From Anaerolineales bacterium (GTDB taxonomy: Bacteria > Chloroflexota > Anaerolineae > Anaerolineales > E44-bin32), in contig JARGGH010000002.1 of NCBI GenBank assembly GCA_029210945.1, forward strand, positions 62,001 through 126,000: a DNA stretch of 64,000 nt, in the 5' to 3' direction. The notes under the pieces are model-generated. The model searched no databases, had not been told where the DNA came from, and saw only the letters and a list, made by a program, of their open reading frames with translations. A program made the translations under genes and the position numbers. Below, piece by piece: positions 10,031 through 17,684 of this stretch (positions are counted from its first letter, which is position 1; every line of letters begins with the position of its first letter).

Positions 10031-10327
10031 ATGGAGCAGTTGAGAGCGCATGTACTCGTCATCGGACGCGTACAGGGCGTGAGTTTCCGCTACTATACTG
10101 TTCACGAGGCTGAAGCCGCCGGAGTTGGCGGCTGGGTTCGAAATCTCTGGGACGGCCGTGTGGAAGCGGTTTTCGAGGGAGATAAGGATTCCGTCGAGCG
10201 TATGGTCGCGTGGGTGAAACGTGGTCCGCCGAGTGCTCGGGTGGAGGAGGTCGAGGTTGAGTGGCAGGACGCCATAAGCGAATTCGACAATTTTCGCGTG
10301 CGCATGACGGCAAGCGCCCAGGGGTAA
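10031..10327 (+). CDS. acyP: Acylphosphatase
   Basis: A 98-residue small enzyme that hydrolyses acyl-phosphates such as 1,3-bisphosphoglycerate and carbamoyl phosphate. The phosphate-binding loop GRVQGVSFR, with the catalytic arginine at residue 20, and the following GGWVRNLWDGRVEAVFEG, with the catalytic asparagine, are intact. I chose the ATG at 10031 because AGGAG sits about 9 bp upstream. An upstream start at 9983 gives a non-homologous 16-residue extension. The next gene begins 4 bp after the stop. Confidence 0.93.
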   Translation: MEQLRAHVLVIGRVQGVSFRYYTVHEAEAAGVGGWVRNLWDGRVEAVFEGDKDSVERMVAWVKRGPPSARVEEVEVEWQDAISEFDNFRVRMTASAQG

Positions 10328-10331
10328 CGCA

Positions 10332-10679
10332 ATGCCTCCAGAGATCCAATCCTACCGGTTCGGGCTGATCCAAATCGATGGTGAACGCTACCGCAAAGAC
10401 GTGATCATATTTCCTGAGCGAGTGCGCGTCAGGTGGTGGCGCGAGCGGGGTCACAATCTGGTCCCGGAGGATCTGGGAGAAGTATTTTCTGTGCAGGCGG
10501 ACACACTGATCATCGGACAGGGCGCTTACGGGCGCATGAAGGTCCCCGAGGATACGCGTGAGCGCGTTAGAGATGAAGGGTTTGAGCTGCACGTCTTGAG
10601 CACGAAGGAAGCGGTCGAATTGTATAACCAGCGCCGTGATCAAGAACGGGTGATCGCGGCGCTGCACCTCACCTGCTGA
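10332..10679 (+). CDS. Mth938-like domain protein (NDUFAF3/DUF498 family)
   Basis: A 115-residue protein matching the Mth938 fold family. Visible family features are the N-terminal YRFGLIQIDGERYRKDVI strand pair, the WWRERGHNL segment and the pattern TLIIGQGAYGRMKVPED. In eukaryotes relatives are complex I assembly factors (NDUFAF3/AAMDC). Bacterial members have no firmly established role. Its position directly after nuo and acyP could be coincidence or could reflect an assembly role; that link is inference. A purine-rich AGGGG precedes the ATG. Confidence 0.8.
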   Translation: MPPEIQSYRFGLIQIDGERYRKDVIIFPERVRVRWWRERGHNLVPEDLGEVFSVQADTLIIGQGAYGRMKVPEDTRERVRDEGFELHVLSTKEAVELYNQRRDQERVIAALHLTC

Positions 10680-10725
10680 AATCGATCCGGGCCAGGCAGA
10701 CGAAAAACTGCAGAAAGAGATTCCT

Positions 10726-11061
10726 TTGAAGCGGACAGGCACAGATCCTGCGGTGCGCGGCGTGCTCTGGGATATGGACGGCGTGATCGCTGACACGAAC
10801 GACCTGCATTTCGAGAGCTGGAGGAAGGTGCTGCCGGAATACGACCTCCAGATGACCGAGTATGATCACAAGAAGACATTTGGCATGAACAACAGGAAGA
10901 TTCTGGCGATCTCGGTGGGCGAGGAACCCGGGACTGAGCTGCTGAGGGTAGAATTGCTCTTGACAAGAATTTTGTGTTCATCATGCGCTCCTCTCCTTGG
11001 CGTCGTTCCGCAGGATTTGAAGACATCCTGGCGGCAGCAGAAGGGCATGTCTGTCAAGTAA
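10726..11061 (+). pseudogene. Truncated HAD-superfamily (beta-phosphoglucomutase-like) hydrolase remnant
   Basis: From a TTG at 10726 the first 65 or so residues are a good HAD N-terminus: the nucleophile motif WDMDGVIADT and cap-domain residues through KKTFGMNNRKIL. After that the similarity stops abruptly and the frame ends at 11061, at about half the usual 215-220 residue length. The shifted frame after about 10974 contains a weakly HAD-like patch (FEDILAAAEG) but no motif II-IV aspartates. I read this as a gene decayed by deletion and frameshift. It lies convergent to the DUF5667 gene. Confidence 0.6.
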
Positions 11062-11221
11062 GCGACAGAGTCGAATCATTCAGTGAAATGGGGTGGTTGT
11101 TATGCAGAATTGGCTTGTGGCAGAGAAGACATTGCTTACCGAAGCAGATCCGATGATGTTGCTGAGTTTGGCGGCGCCTTCCGGGAAGTTTTTTTCAGGA
11201 GGGGCTAAAATCTATTGAAAC

Positions 11222-12493
11222 CTATTTATGATCTTCGTCCTTCTCCTCTTCTTCATCTTCCTCAATCTGATCATCCTCGTCTTCTAAGCCGTCTTCATCC
11301 CCGGCCCCATCTTCATCACCTTCGCCATCTACATCATCATCAAGCTCCGCGCTGCTTTCCCCATCTTGAGGCTCCTGAGGCTCGTTTACGTCGTCATCAC
11401 TTAGGCCGATATCCAGTGCCCAGAGGGTGCCGGCGCGTCGTTCAGCCTTAACCGTCACGCGGTCGCCAAGATTGATTCCTTCGTCGATGTCGGTGTCAGA
11501 GTCGATGCGCAGGGTCTGGTGGTCTACGACCCAGAGGGTCACACCAATCGCTTCAACCTGACCGTCAAATTCGATGCGCTCGGCCGCGTTGGCTTGATTG
11601 TCGTCTTCTGGGTCAGGTCTGGATTCCTCAAGGCGGCTGACACCCTTGAGCGTCAGGCTTCCATCGTCTGCAACTGCGATCACGGCGATCACAGCGTCAC
11701 CGACCTTGATGCCATCCTCGATATCGCTCTCGCGAGTTAACGCCATCCATTGGCCATTGATTTGCCAGCGAGCAGAATCCATGCGGTCAACCGTCCCGAG
11801 CAGAGTGAACAGGCGTTTGTGCAGTTCGAACGCAAATACATGCCCTTCGGCACGTGTTTCGCCTTCGACCTCGATCACATCGCTGAGTCGAATATCTCCG
11901 ATGATCCGGGTCTCATCGTCGAGCAAGACAAGGATCCCTTCGACAATCCAATCACTACCCTCCATTTGTTGTACGGCGCCTTCGAACGAGACGAATTCCT
12001 CACGACCCTCCTCCAACAAACGGAACACCTCGCCGGTGCGGAGCTCGGCGAATTGTTCTTCGAGCACCTCGCGCGCCTGTTTGTTCGCTGTGATTTCCAG
12101 CCGCAGGCTCTCTGCCGATCGCTTGATCGGATAGAGCAGATCGCCGGGAAGCGCCTGGGCAGAGGCTGAGAACAGCCCGTATCCACTGATGATCAGGACG
12201 AACGCGGCAGCCATCAACGCGAATGCGGAGCGGGGGAGCCAGGTCAAGAAACCGCCCGCCTTTTCAGGTTCACGCAGTTCAGCCGCCCGGGCGAGCATGC
12301 GCACGCGGCTGCGTTGAACCGCCTGCGGTCGCGGATCTGATGACTGGCGGCTGGATAGCTGCATCGCCACCCTCAGAAGCGGTTCAAGTTCCTGGTGCGC
12401 TTCAGGGTGGGCGGCCATGATTTCTGAGAGACTCTTCCCGGCCTCCAGCTCAGCAAGGCATTCCTCGAACAGATCGTGCAGTGGCGCACTCAT
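11222..12493 (-). CDS. Membrane protein with DUF5667 and three DUF5666 repeats; putative anti-sigma factor
   Basis: 423 residues. The N-terminus (LHDLFEECLAELEAGKSLSE, 5-24, then HPEAHQELEPLLR) is the helical pattern of Chloroflexota/actinobacterial anti-sigma-like DUF5667 proteins. One membrane span follows (about 88-108), then the DUF5667 signature PGDLLYPIKR (116-125) and a coiled region. Next come three DUF5666-type beta repeats, each with a D/E-x-x-I...I-x-x-GD core (about 172-225, 232-290, 309-363), and an acidic Asp/Glu tail (365-423). It overlaps the sigma gene by 4 bp (ATGA), which supports a sigma-regulator role. The topology is cytosolic N-terminus and extracytoplasmic repeats. The anti-sigma function is inference. 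Confidence 0.75.
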   Translation of the reverse strand: MSAPLHDLFEECLAELEAGKSLSEIMAAHPEAHQELEPLLRVAMQLSSRQSSDPRPQAVQRSRVRMLARAAELREPEKAGGFLTWLPRSAFALMAAAFVLIISGYGLFSASAQALPGDLLYPIKRSAESLRLEITANKQAREVLEEQFAELRTGEVFRLLEEGREEFVSFEGAVQQMEGSDWIVEGILVLLDDETRIIGDIRLSDVIEVEGETRAEGHVFAFELHKRLFTLLGTVDRMDSARWQINGQWMALTRESDIEDGIKVGDAVIAVIAVADDGSLTLKGVSRLEESRPDPEDDNQANAAERIEFDGQVEAIGVTLWVVDHQTLRIDSDTDIDEGINLGDRVTVKAERRAGTLWALDIGLSDDDVNEPQEPQDGESSAELDDDVDGEGDEDGAGDEDGLEDEDDQIEEDEEEEKDEDHK

Positions 12494-13164
12494 TCTTTCA
12501 CCTCGAGTACCTTGCGGAGTGAATGGATGGCCCGATACTGGAGAGCCTTCACAGCATTCGTACCTTTTCTTAAAATACTTGCGGTCTCTTCTATCGACAT
12601 ACCGCTTCCGAACCGCAGTGCGATGACGCGCTGCTGGTCCTCAGTGAGCTGGTCGAACGCATCGCGCAAGTAATCCTGCTGTTCGAACTGCGCAAGACTC
12701 CTGGTGCTTTCACCGTGTTTAAGATGGGAGAAGTCTTCTCTCAGCGACTCTTCTTCCCGGTATTGGCGGCGGAAGTAGTCGTTGATCAAATTCGATGCGG
12801 TGCCGAAGAGCCAACCACGGATGGAGTTGCTGGGGCCACGGTTGGAGTCCACGGCTTCCACCAGGCGCAGGAATGTTTCGCTGGCGATATCCTCGGCAAG
12901 CGTCTCGTTTCTCAGGCGGTAGCGCGCATAGCGGAAGATCGCCGGGAAATAGGCCTCATGAATTTCTGTGAGGACCTGCGGGTCAAGAGCCCGCAGGTCC
13001 TTCAATGTGGATGCTTTATGAGTCAACGGTGCTTTCGCCTGTCGTCTGCTTGTTTGAGCCCGGAGCGTGATCGGTAGGGCGGGCTTGGTGCCAGAGATGC
13101 GATCCCGCTTCTGAGCAGCGTAATCGGTTTGAAATCGACAGGCAATCGTACCATAGTCCAGCAT
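12490..13164 (-). CDS. ECF RNA polymerase sigma factor
   Basis: 224 residues. Region 2 is recognisable (YFPAIFRYARYRLRNETLAEDIASETFLRL with the RGWLFGTASNLINDYFRR helix), and so is region 4 (LTEDQQRVIALRFGSGMSIEETASILRKGTNAVKALQYRAIHSL; segments named for orientation). It belongs to the sigma-70 ECF group. The first 45 or so residues are not conserved-looking and no clear ribosome site precedes 13164, so the true start may lie inside, for example before the STLKDL segment. The gene sits between a DUF5666 lipoprotein (14 bp upstream) and the DUF5667 membrane protein (4-bp overlap), so all three are probably co-transcribed and translationally coupled. Confidence 0.87.
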   Translation of the reverse strand: MLDYGTIACRFQTDYAAQKRDRISGTKPALPITLRAQTSRRQAKAPLTHKASTLKDLRALDPQVLTEIHEAYFPAIFRYARYRLRNETLAEDIASETFLRLVEAVDSNRGPSNSIRGWLFGTASNLINDYFRRQYREEESLREDFSHLKHGESTRSLAQFEQQDYLRDAFDQLTEDQQRVIALRFGSGMSIEETASILRKGTNAVKALQYRAIHSLRKVLEVKE

Positions 13165-13178
13165 AGGGCTACTTCGAT

Positions 13179-14135
13179 CTAGTCGTCATCACCCTCATCA
13201 TGGTCGTCATCATCGTCGTCATCATTATCATCATCGAAATCATCATCAAGATCGTCATCATCAGATTCATCGTCGAGGTCATCTAGCTCATCGAGTTCGT
13301 CATCCATATCCTCGAGTTCGATTTCGCGCACAACGTTGGTGCCGTCCTGGTCAAGGAAGTAAACCTCGACAGAATCGCCGACACTGATCTCATCCTCAAA
13401 CTCGGTGAACTCGGCGAAGTAGAATGTGATGCCGCCGATGACGACGCTCTCTTCGTCAATGCTTTCCACGACACCCTCGAATTTGAGATCGCGATCGTCA
13501 TCGAGATCATCCTCGTCGAGATCATCCGCATCTACAGGCTCAATTTCGCGGGCGACCAGCCCTTCACCCTCGACGAATACGGCGTGCACCTTCACGAGCA
13601 TGCCGTCTGCGATTACGCCATTGACCTCGGTTTGAGCGACAACCTTGACCTCGCGGCCGGCGATCACCCAGGTCGGATCCGCGATACTCTCGACGACGCC
13701 GACAAACTCGATCTCGCTGCCGTTTGATTCCGGGTCTACCAGATCATCGTCCAACCCGCCATCCTCATCAGAATCGGGATCGTTATCTTCGGCGGGTTCG
13801 ATCTCGCGGGCGAAGACTTCCCCGCTCTCACTGAGGAAAGCGTGCACCTTGGCGAGGTCACCGATCTCCAACGCGCCCTTGATCTCAGTCTGCGGCGTGA
13901 TAAGGAAGGTCTGCCCGCCGATTGTCCAGGCGCTGTCAGACATCATGGATACGACGCCGGTAACCTCGATTTCATCGATTGCAGCTGAGCTGCCCTCACC
14001 GGAAACCTCAATTTCTATCGTCTCGATCCCCTCCAGGTTCTCGGAGAGGCCGGCAGGAAGTGTGCCCTCAGCGCATGCGCTCAGGGTCAGGCTCGCAGCG
14101 GCAATAAGTGAGATGAACAACAGTCGGTTCTTCAT
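13179..14135 (-). CDS. Lipoprotein with three DUF5666 repeats and a poly-aspartate tail
   Basis: 318 residues. A signal peptide ends in a lipobox (LSAC, Cys21), so export and lipidation are likely. Three DUF5666-type repeats follow (about 55-113, 141-199, 217-274), each with the pattern GVV-x(8)-W/V-x-I-x-G...T-E-I/V/F...GD, separated by acidic linkers. The last 43 residues (276-318) are almost entirely Asp/Glu, with runs of up to seven aspartates. An AAGGAG ribosome site lies about 10 bp upstream of the ATG. It is the first gene of the lipoprotein-sigma-DUF5667 operon. The ligand is unknown; cation binding by the acidic tail is inference. Confidence 0.75.
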   Translation of the reverse strand: MKNRLLFISLIAAASLTLSACAEGTLPAGLSENLEGIETIEIEVSGEGSSAAIDEIEVTGVVSMMSDSAWTIGGQTFLITPQTEIKGALEIGDLAKVHAFLSESGEVFAREIEPAEDNDPDSDEDGGLDDDLVDPESNGSEIEFVGVVESIADPTWVIAGREVKVVAQTEVNGVIADGMLVKVHAVFVEGEGLVAREIEPVDADDLDEDDLDDDRDLKFEGVVESIDEESVVIGGITFYFAEFTEFEDEISVGDSVEVYFLDQDGTNVVREIELEDMDDELDELDDLDDESDDDDLDDDFDDDNDDDDDDDHDEGDDD

Positions 14136-14342
14136 GTTGAATTTCGCTCCTTATCCTTCTGTATATGGACTGTTTGCATCTTGTAAGTCGGAGAAACGAG
14201 CGAGAAAGTTACGGGCAGTAGATGGATTAGGAGTTAAGTACCACTAAGGCTAGGGTCAGGTTTCAGGGAAAAGGAATATGGAGCAGGTAGGGATGACGGA
14301 GTGCAAATTGGACGATATGGAAACGGACGAGTGGTCAGGAGG

Positions 14343-15266
14343 TCAATTTTCAGAGCGCCGGATGATGTGGTGATCGAAGTCGCGGGCGACGCTGGTGCGG
14401 GGGAAGATCTCTTGTGCTTCGGCCAGGATCTCGCGCTCGCGGTAGCGGCGTGAGATGTGCGTAAGGAAGAGCTGCTCTACGTTGGCCTCGTGTGCAAACC
14501 CGGCGGCCTGGGCCGCCGTCAGGTGTCCAAATTGTGCGGCGAGCTCCTCTTCGATCGAGAGATAAGTCGCTTCCAGAACGAGGGCATCGGCACCCTCGAC
14601 GAACTCGTAGAGGTTGTCGGTGCTCCCACAATCTCCGATATGGACGAGTTTCACGCCGCGACGCTCAGGGCCGAGCACTTGCCCGGGCTCTATCACGCGC
14701 CCATCCGGAAGCGTGACCGAATTACCGGAGACCAGTTCGCGTCGTACGGGACCCGCAGGGATACCTAGTTCATTCGCTTTCTCGGGGAGGAAGGGGCGCC
14801 GGGTCGATTCCTCGAATTGAAAACCAAAACAACCGGGCCCGCGATGGATGACGGGAAATGCTGAGACGGTCAGGTCGCCTTCTTGAAATAACACACCCGG
14901 CTCGATGACCTGAAGCGAGATGTCGAGCGGCGGTCGTGCGCCGCGCAGGACGACGCCGAACACCAAATCACGGATGCGCTCCATCGCCCAAGCGCCAGCC
15001 CAAACTTCGAGGTGTTCCAGCGCTTCCCATCGGGAGAATGTCGAGAGCAAGCCCGCCAGGCCGAGGATGTGATCCAGGTGACCGTGGGTGATTAAAATCC
15101 GATTCAGGCGTCGAAACCCCAGCCCAGAACGCAGAATCTGACGCTGCGTACCTTCACCGCAATCAATCAGGAAGCGTTGATCCCGGAAACTGACCACCTG
15201 TGCGGAGAGGCCACGGTGGACGGATGGTGCCGATGCGGATGTGCCGAGAAAGGTGAGTTCGAACAA
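14343..15266 (-). CDS. rnz: Ribonuclease Z
   Basis: About 307 residues from a TTG start. It is a metallo-beta-lactamase-fold endonuclease that cuts tRNA precursors 3' of the discriminator, which matters here because the tRNAs in this window lack an encoded CCA. The metal site HGHLDH, the N-terminal FLGTSASAPS and a late HIGDCGSTDN are present. I prefer TTG at 15266 (GGGGA five bases upstream), because homologues begin at FELTFLGT. The ATG at 15314 would add 16 residues encoded by a hairpin. The gene is transcribed towards the DUF5666 operon, 207 bp away. Confidence 0.9.
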   Translation of the reverse strand: MFELTFLGTSASAPSVHRGLSAQVVSFRDQRFLIDCGEGTQRQILRSGLGFRRLNRILITHGHLDHILGLAGLLSTFSRWEALEHLEVWAGAWAMERIRDLVFGVVLRGARPPLDISLQVIEPGVLFQEGDLTVSAFPVIHRGPGCFGFQFEESTRRPFLPEKANELGIPAGPVRRELVSGNSVTLPDGRVIEPGQVLGPERRGVKLVHIGDCGSTDNLYEFVEGADALVLEATYLSIEEELAAQFGHLTAAQAAGFAHEANVEQLFLTHISRRYREREILAEAQEIFPRTSVARDFDHHIIRRSEN

Positions 15267-15291
15267 AGTAATCCCCGATTTGGATATCGAT

Positions 15292-15308
15292 CGCCCGTTT
15301 GTCGGGCG
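15292..15308 (-). terminator. Short GC hairpin upstream of rnz
   Basis: CGCCCG and CGGGCG flank a 5-nt loop between the membrane-protein gene and rnz. There is no clear U-run. It could be a weak terminator or a leader structure, and it argues that the longer rnz start is wrong. Confidence 0.4.
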
Positions 15309-15336
15309 GTTCATTGTACCTTAATCGGGGCGGGCT

Positions 15337-15795
15337 TCAGAACTGGGTTGTGATGTCCCGCATCGCGCTGAGGCCGGCCATCGAAGCCGCCAGGCCAAGC
15401 GTGAGCGCGCCCACGTTCGGTTCGGGCAGGAAAGGGATCATCGAAGCAAGCGCGACCAGCACCATCGTGATCCCGAGGTAGCTGCGATTGAATGCCCGGG
15501 TCCATACCATCGGGGGGATCCACTCGGGTCTGGACGTGACCAGCGCGGTGGTTGTGATACCCGAGATGACGGCGATGATTCGCAGGCTGAGGGGCAGCCA
15601 GGTAAGCGTGAGAATGAAAGCCGAGGTAGGCAGCCAGATCAAGATCGCGTAGGCGAAGACCATGACCCACCCGGCACTGCGGTAGCCGGGACCGCGCGTG
15701 CTGTGCAGCAGATATCCTTGCACGGCGGAAAAACCGATGTACAGGCTGACAATCCCTGCAAAGATCAAGAATTGAATTAATCGCATGATGTTCAC
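15337..15795 (-). CDS. Hypothetical four-helix membrane protein
   Basis: 152 residues, mostly hydrophobic. There are about four predicted spans: residues 5-27, 42-62, 66-88 and 105-125, then a final hydrophobic stretch near the C-terminus. No family motif is recognised. A second in-frame ATG (residue 4) is equally plausible. It is transcribed in the same direction as rnz, 71 bp before the preferred rnz start. Nothing in the sequence reveals a function. Confidence 0.65.
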   Translation of the reverse strand: MNIMRLIQFLIFAGIVSLYIGFSAVQGYLLHSTRGPGYRSAGWVMVFAYAILIWLPTSAFILTLTWLPLSLRIIAVISGITTTALVTSRPEWIPPMVWTRAFNRSYLGITMVLVALASMIPFLPEPNVGALTLGLAASMAGLSAMRDITTQF

Positions 15796-15900
15796 CCTTC
15801 ACGCATCCTCACCGGATTGCAAAATGCCGCTCTGAAAACAGTTCTTATGTCTGAACGTCCCAGGCTGGCATGCTTATTTAATGCAAGTAGCGTGCCGGGT

Positions 15901-16401
15901 TCAGCTGGTGCGGGCGAAAGCGGTGAAGATCAAGACCGCGATGGAGAAGAAGGCGTTCAGTACGACGAGCCTTCGCTCGGAGCGCAGCGAACGCAGCAGA
16001 ATTGGTCCGGCTCCGGCGCTGCGTGATCTGAGGAGTTCGCGCTGCAGTCTTGGGTGGAGGACAAACGATTGAAAGCCGGTGACGGCCAACATCGGCAGAA
16101 TCGAGAGGTGTTTGGCGAGGATCGCAAGCGACCATCGGTTTTGAACGGTGAGCAGCCCCTCATACTGCGGATGCGCGGCCATCTGGGTGAGGCCGGTGCC
16201 AAAGAGCACGGCCAGGCTGAGCCACGCCAGCGGTTGGAACCGGGTTTGGAGCATGCTCAGATTGTTCTTTGCTGTTGTGTCGAGCGGATCCTGAGTCAGC
16301 AGCGGCAGTAAGAACAGCGCTTGAAAAATTAAGCCGCCGATCCACAGCACGGTGGCGAGCATGTGCAGTGCGTAAGAGGTGGTGAGGACCCAATCGGGCA
16401 T
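15901..16401 (-). CDS. CopD-like integral membrane protein
   Basis: About 166 residues with four membrane spans. The N-terminal helix YALHMLATVLWIGGLIFQAL resembles the CopD/copper-resistance D family, in which a His in helix 1 precedes a W-I-G-G motif. A later HPQYEG loop and a third helix with KHLSILPML fit the same family. The ATG at 16401 lies 8 bp after the stop of the TPR gene. The 41-residue longer reading is the other strand of that gene's Pro/Thr-rich tail and is rejected. Copper transport itself is not shown. Confidence 0.65.
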   Translation of the reverse strand: MPDWVLTTSYALHMLATVLWIGGLIFQALFLLPLLTQDPLDTTAKNNLSMLQTRFQPLAWLSLAVLFGTGLTQMAAHPQYEGLLTVQNRWSLAILAKHLSILPMLAVTGFQSFVLHPRLQRELLRSRSAGAGPILLRSLRSERRLVVLNAFFSIAVLIFTAFARTS

Positions 16402-16408
16402 GGGGTTA

Positions 16409-17467
16409 TTAGCCCTCCCCGTCACCCCCGCCGTCCCCGTTTCCACCTCCACCGTCAGGGGTCGGTGTCTCTGTTGGTGTCGGAGTCGCGGTAGGCTGGG
16501 GAGGTGGGGCGGTTGCGGTTTCACAAACCTCGGCGGCTTTATCGGCAGTTGGTTCTAATTCAGGGTAAATGTATGCGTCGAGCGAAGCTCCGTACTGCGC
16601 GTCGGCGCCGCACGGATCGCCTGCATTCCAGAGTTGATCGCCGTATTTCCAGGCGGCGTCGGCGAATTTTGGACATGCATCCGAGGTCGCACCCTGCTCA
16701 CAAAGACCCGCAAAAAGTTCTGCTGCCCGGCCCCAGTTCAAGCCAATAAAACTGTTGGCCAGCAGGTACTGCTGCGCGAGTGTGCGGCGGAAAAGCGCGT
16801 CGCGATCGAGAGGTCCAAACTGCTCCGCCAGACTGAGGTTGTAGAGGCCTTCTTCCATCTGACCCTGTGAGATGAGATCCATACCCCGGTTGCGCAGCGC
16901 GATATAGAGGTACCCATCGACCTTAATTTGCTCGTATTCAGGGTCTTTACCGCGCAGTGAAAGCAGCTTGTTGATTACGGTGTCCCAGTCACCAGCGCTG
17001 ATGGCGGTTTTTGCGTCCGCGAAAAGCTGATCGGGTGGGGAGGGATCCGGTGTCGCGGTTGCCCGGGGTGTTGGGGTTAAAGTAGGGACGTCGAGATGGA
17101 TGAGCGCCTCGACAAGGGCATCTTCCGCCCCGGGATATTCGGGATCGAACTGGATCACAGCTTCGAAGCGCTGCCGGGCGACCGCAAAGCGGCCGGCTTC
17201 AAGATCTGTGATGCCGAGTTGATACTGTTCGTCCAACGCCTGGATTAACTCTTCCTGATTCTGGAGCACGTTCGTACGGCGTCCCTGAAAAAACGCAAAT
17301 ATCCCGACGATAAAGATCGCCGTGATGTAAATCAACAAGGCGGTAAGCACGCGCTTGCGGCGCGATCCGCCCGGAGACACCCCTTCGACAGGGCTTGACG
17401 ACTGGGTATCCCCGGCAGGCGTTCCGGGCCCGGTTTCAAGGTTGTTATCGGGTTCTTGAGCAGTCAT
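16409..17467 (-). CDS. Membrane-anchored TPR-like protein with Thr-Pro linker
   Basis: About 352 residues. The cytosolic N-terminus is Pro/Gly/Ser-rich and ends in a basic patch (GGSRRKR). One membrane span follows (LLIYITAIFIVGIFAFF), then a TPR-like helical domain containing LEAGRFAVARQRFEAVIQFDPEYPGA, interrupted by a TPTPRATATPDPSPP linker. A second helical domain follows and the protein ends in a TPTPTETPTP-Gly-rich tail. I chose the ATG at 17467, nine bases inside the longest frame, because a TATAAT -10 box (17475-17480, minus) overlaps the first ATG. It is divergent from two related TPR genes. The role is unknown; a protein-protein scaffold at the cell surface is inference. Confidence 0.7.
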   Translation of the reverse strand: MTAQEPDNNLETGPGTPAGDTQSSSPVEGVSPGGSRRKRVLTALLIYITAIFIVGIFAFFQGRRTNVLQNQEELIQALDEQYQLGITDLEAGRFAVARQRFEAVIQFDPEYPGAEDALVEALIHLDVPTLTPTPRATATPDPSPPDQLFADAKTAISAGDWDTVINKLLSLRGKDPEYEQIKVDGYLYIALRNRGMDLISQGQMEEGLYNLSLAEQFGPLDRDALFRRTLAQQYLLANSFIGLNWGRAAELFAGLCEQGATSDACPKFADAAWKYGDQLWNAGDPCGADAQYGASLDAYIYPELEPTADKAAEVCETATAPPPQPTATPTPTETPTPDGGGGNGDGGGDGEG

Positions 17468-17474
17468 GCCCGGC

Positions 17475-17503
17475 ATTATACCGTACTTGCGATGGCGGAC
17501 TTA
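17475..17503 (-). promoter_or_regulatory. Possible promoter (leaderless start) of the minus-strand TPR gene
   Basis: A consensus TATAAT on the minus strand occupies 17480-17475, 7 nt before the ATG at 17467. Transcription would begin at or next to that ATG, giving a leaderless message. The -35 region is poor (TAAGTC at 17-bp spacing). Confidence 0.4.
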
Positions 17504-17601
17504 TCGCCCGAACGCGGGTAAAATATCCCTGCTACAGAAGCATAAATCAGGGGACATAAGCGGCGTAGGGGGATCGTTAGGAAGCCGCGGCGTTACTCTG
17601 C

Positions 17602-17639
17602 TTGACGTCGATTTTGACCGGGTGGTATCATGCCACCCC
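17602..17639 (+). promoter_or_regulatory. Promoter of the TPR gene pair with inverted repeat over -10
   Basis: TTGACG (17602-17607) and TATCAT (17626-17631) with an 18-bp spacer give a recognisable sigma-A promoter. GGGTGG (17620-17625) and CCACCC (17633-17638) form an inverted repeat centred on the -10 box, which could be an operator. The gene starts 54 bp downstream. Confidence 0.5.
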
Positions 17640-17684
17640 ATGCTACGTAACGAACAGTCTCCCTGATTAGACGACAGAATATAA

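Noticed and set aside
13179-13310. GAT/GAC repeats that look like a microsatellite or CRISPR-like array
   Set aside because: They are codons for the poly-aspartate tail; no spacers or repeat length typical of CRISPR.
15267-15314. The upstream ATG of rnz as true start
   Set aside because: It lies in a hairpin and adds 16 residues unlike RNase Z; the TTG at 15266 with GGGGA fits homologue starts.
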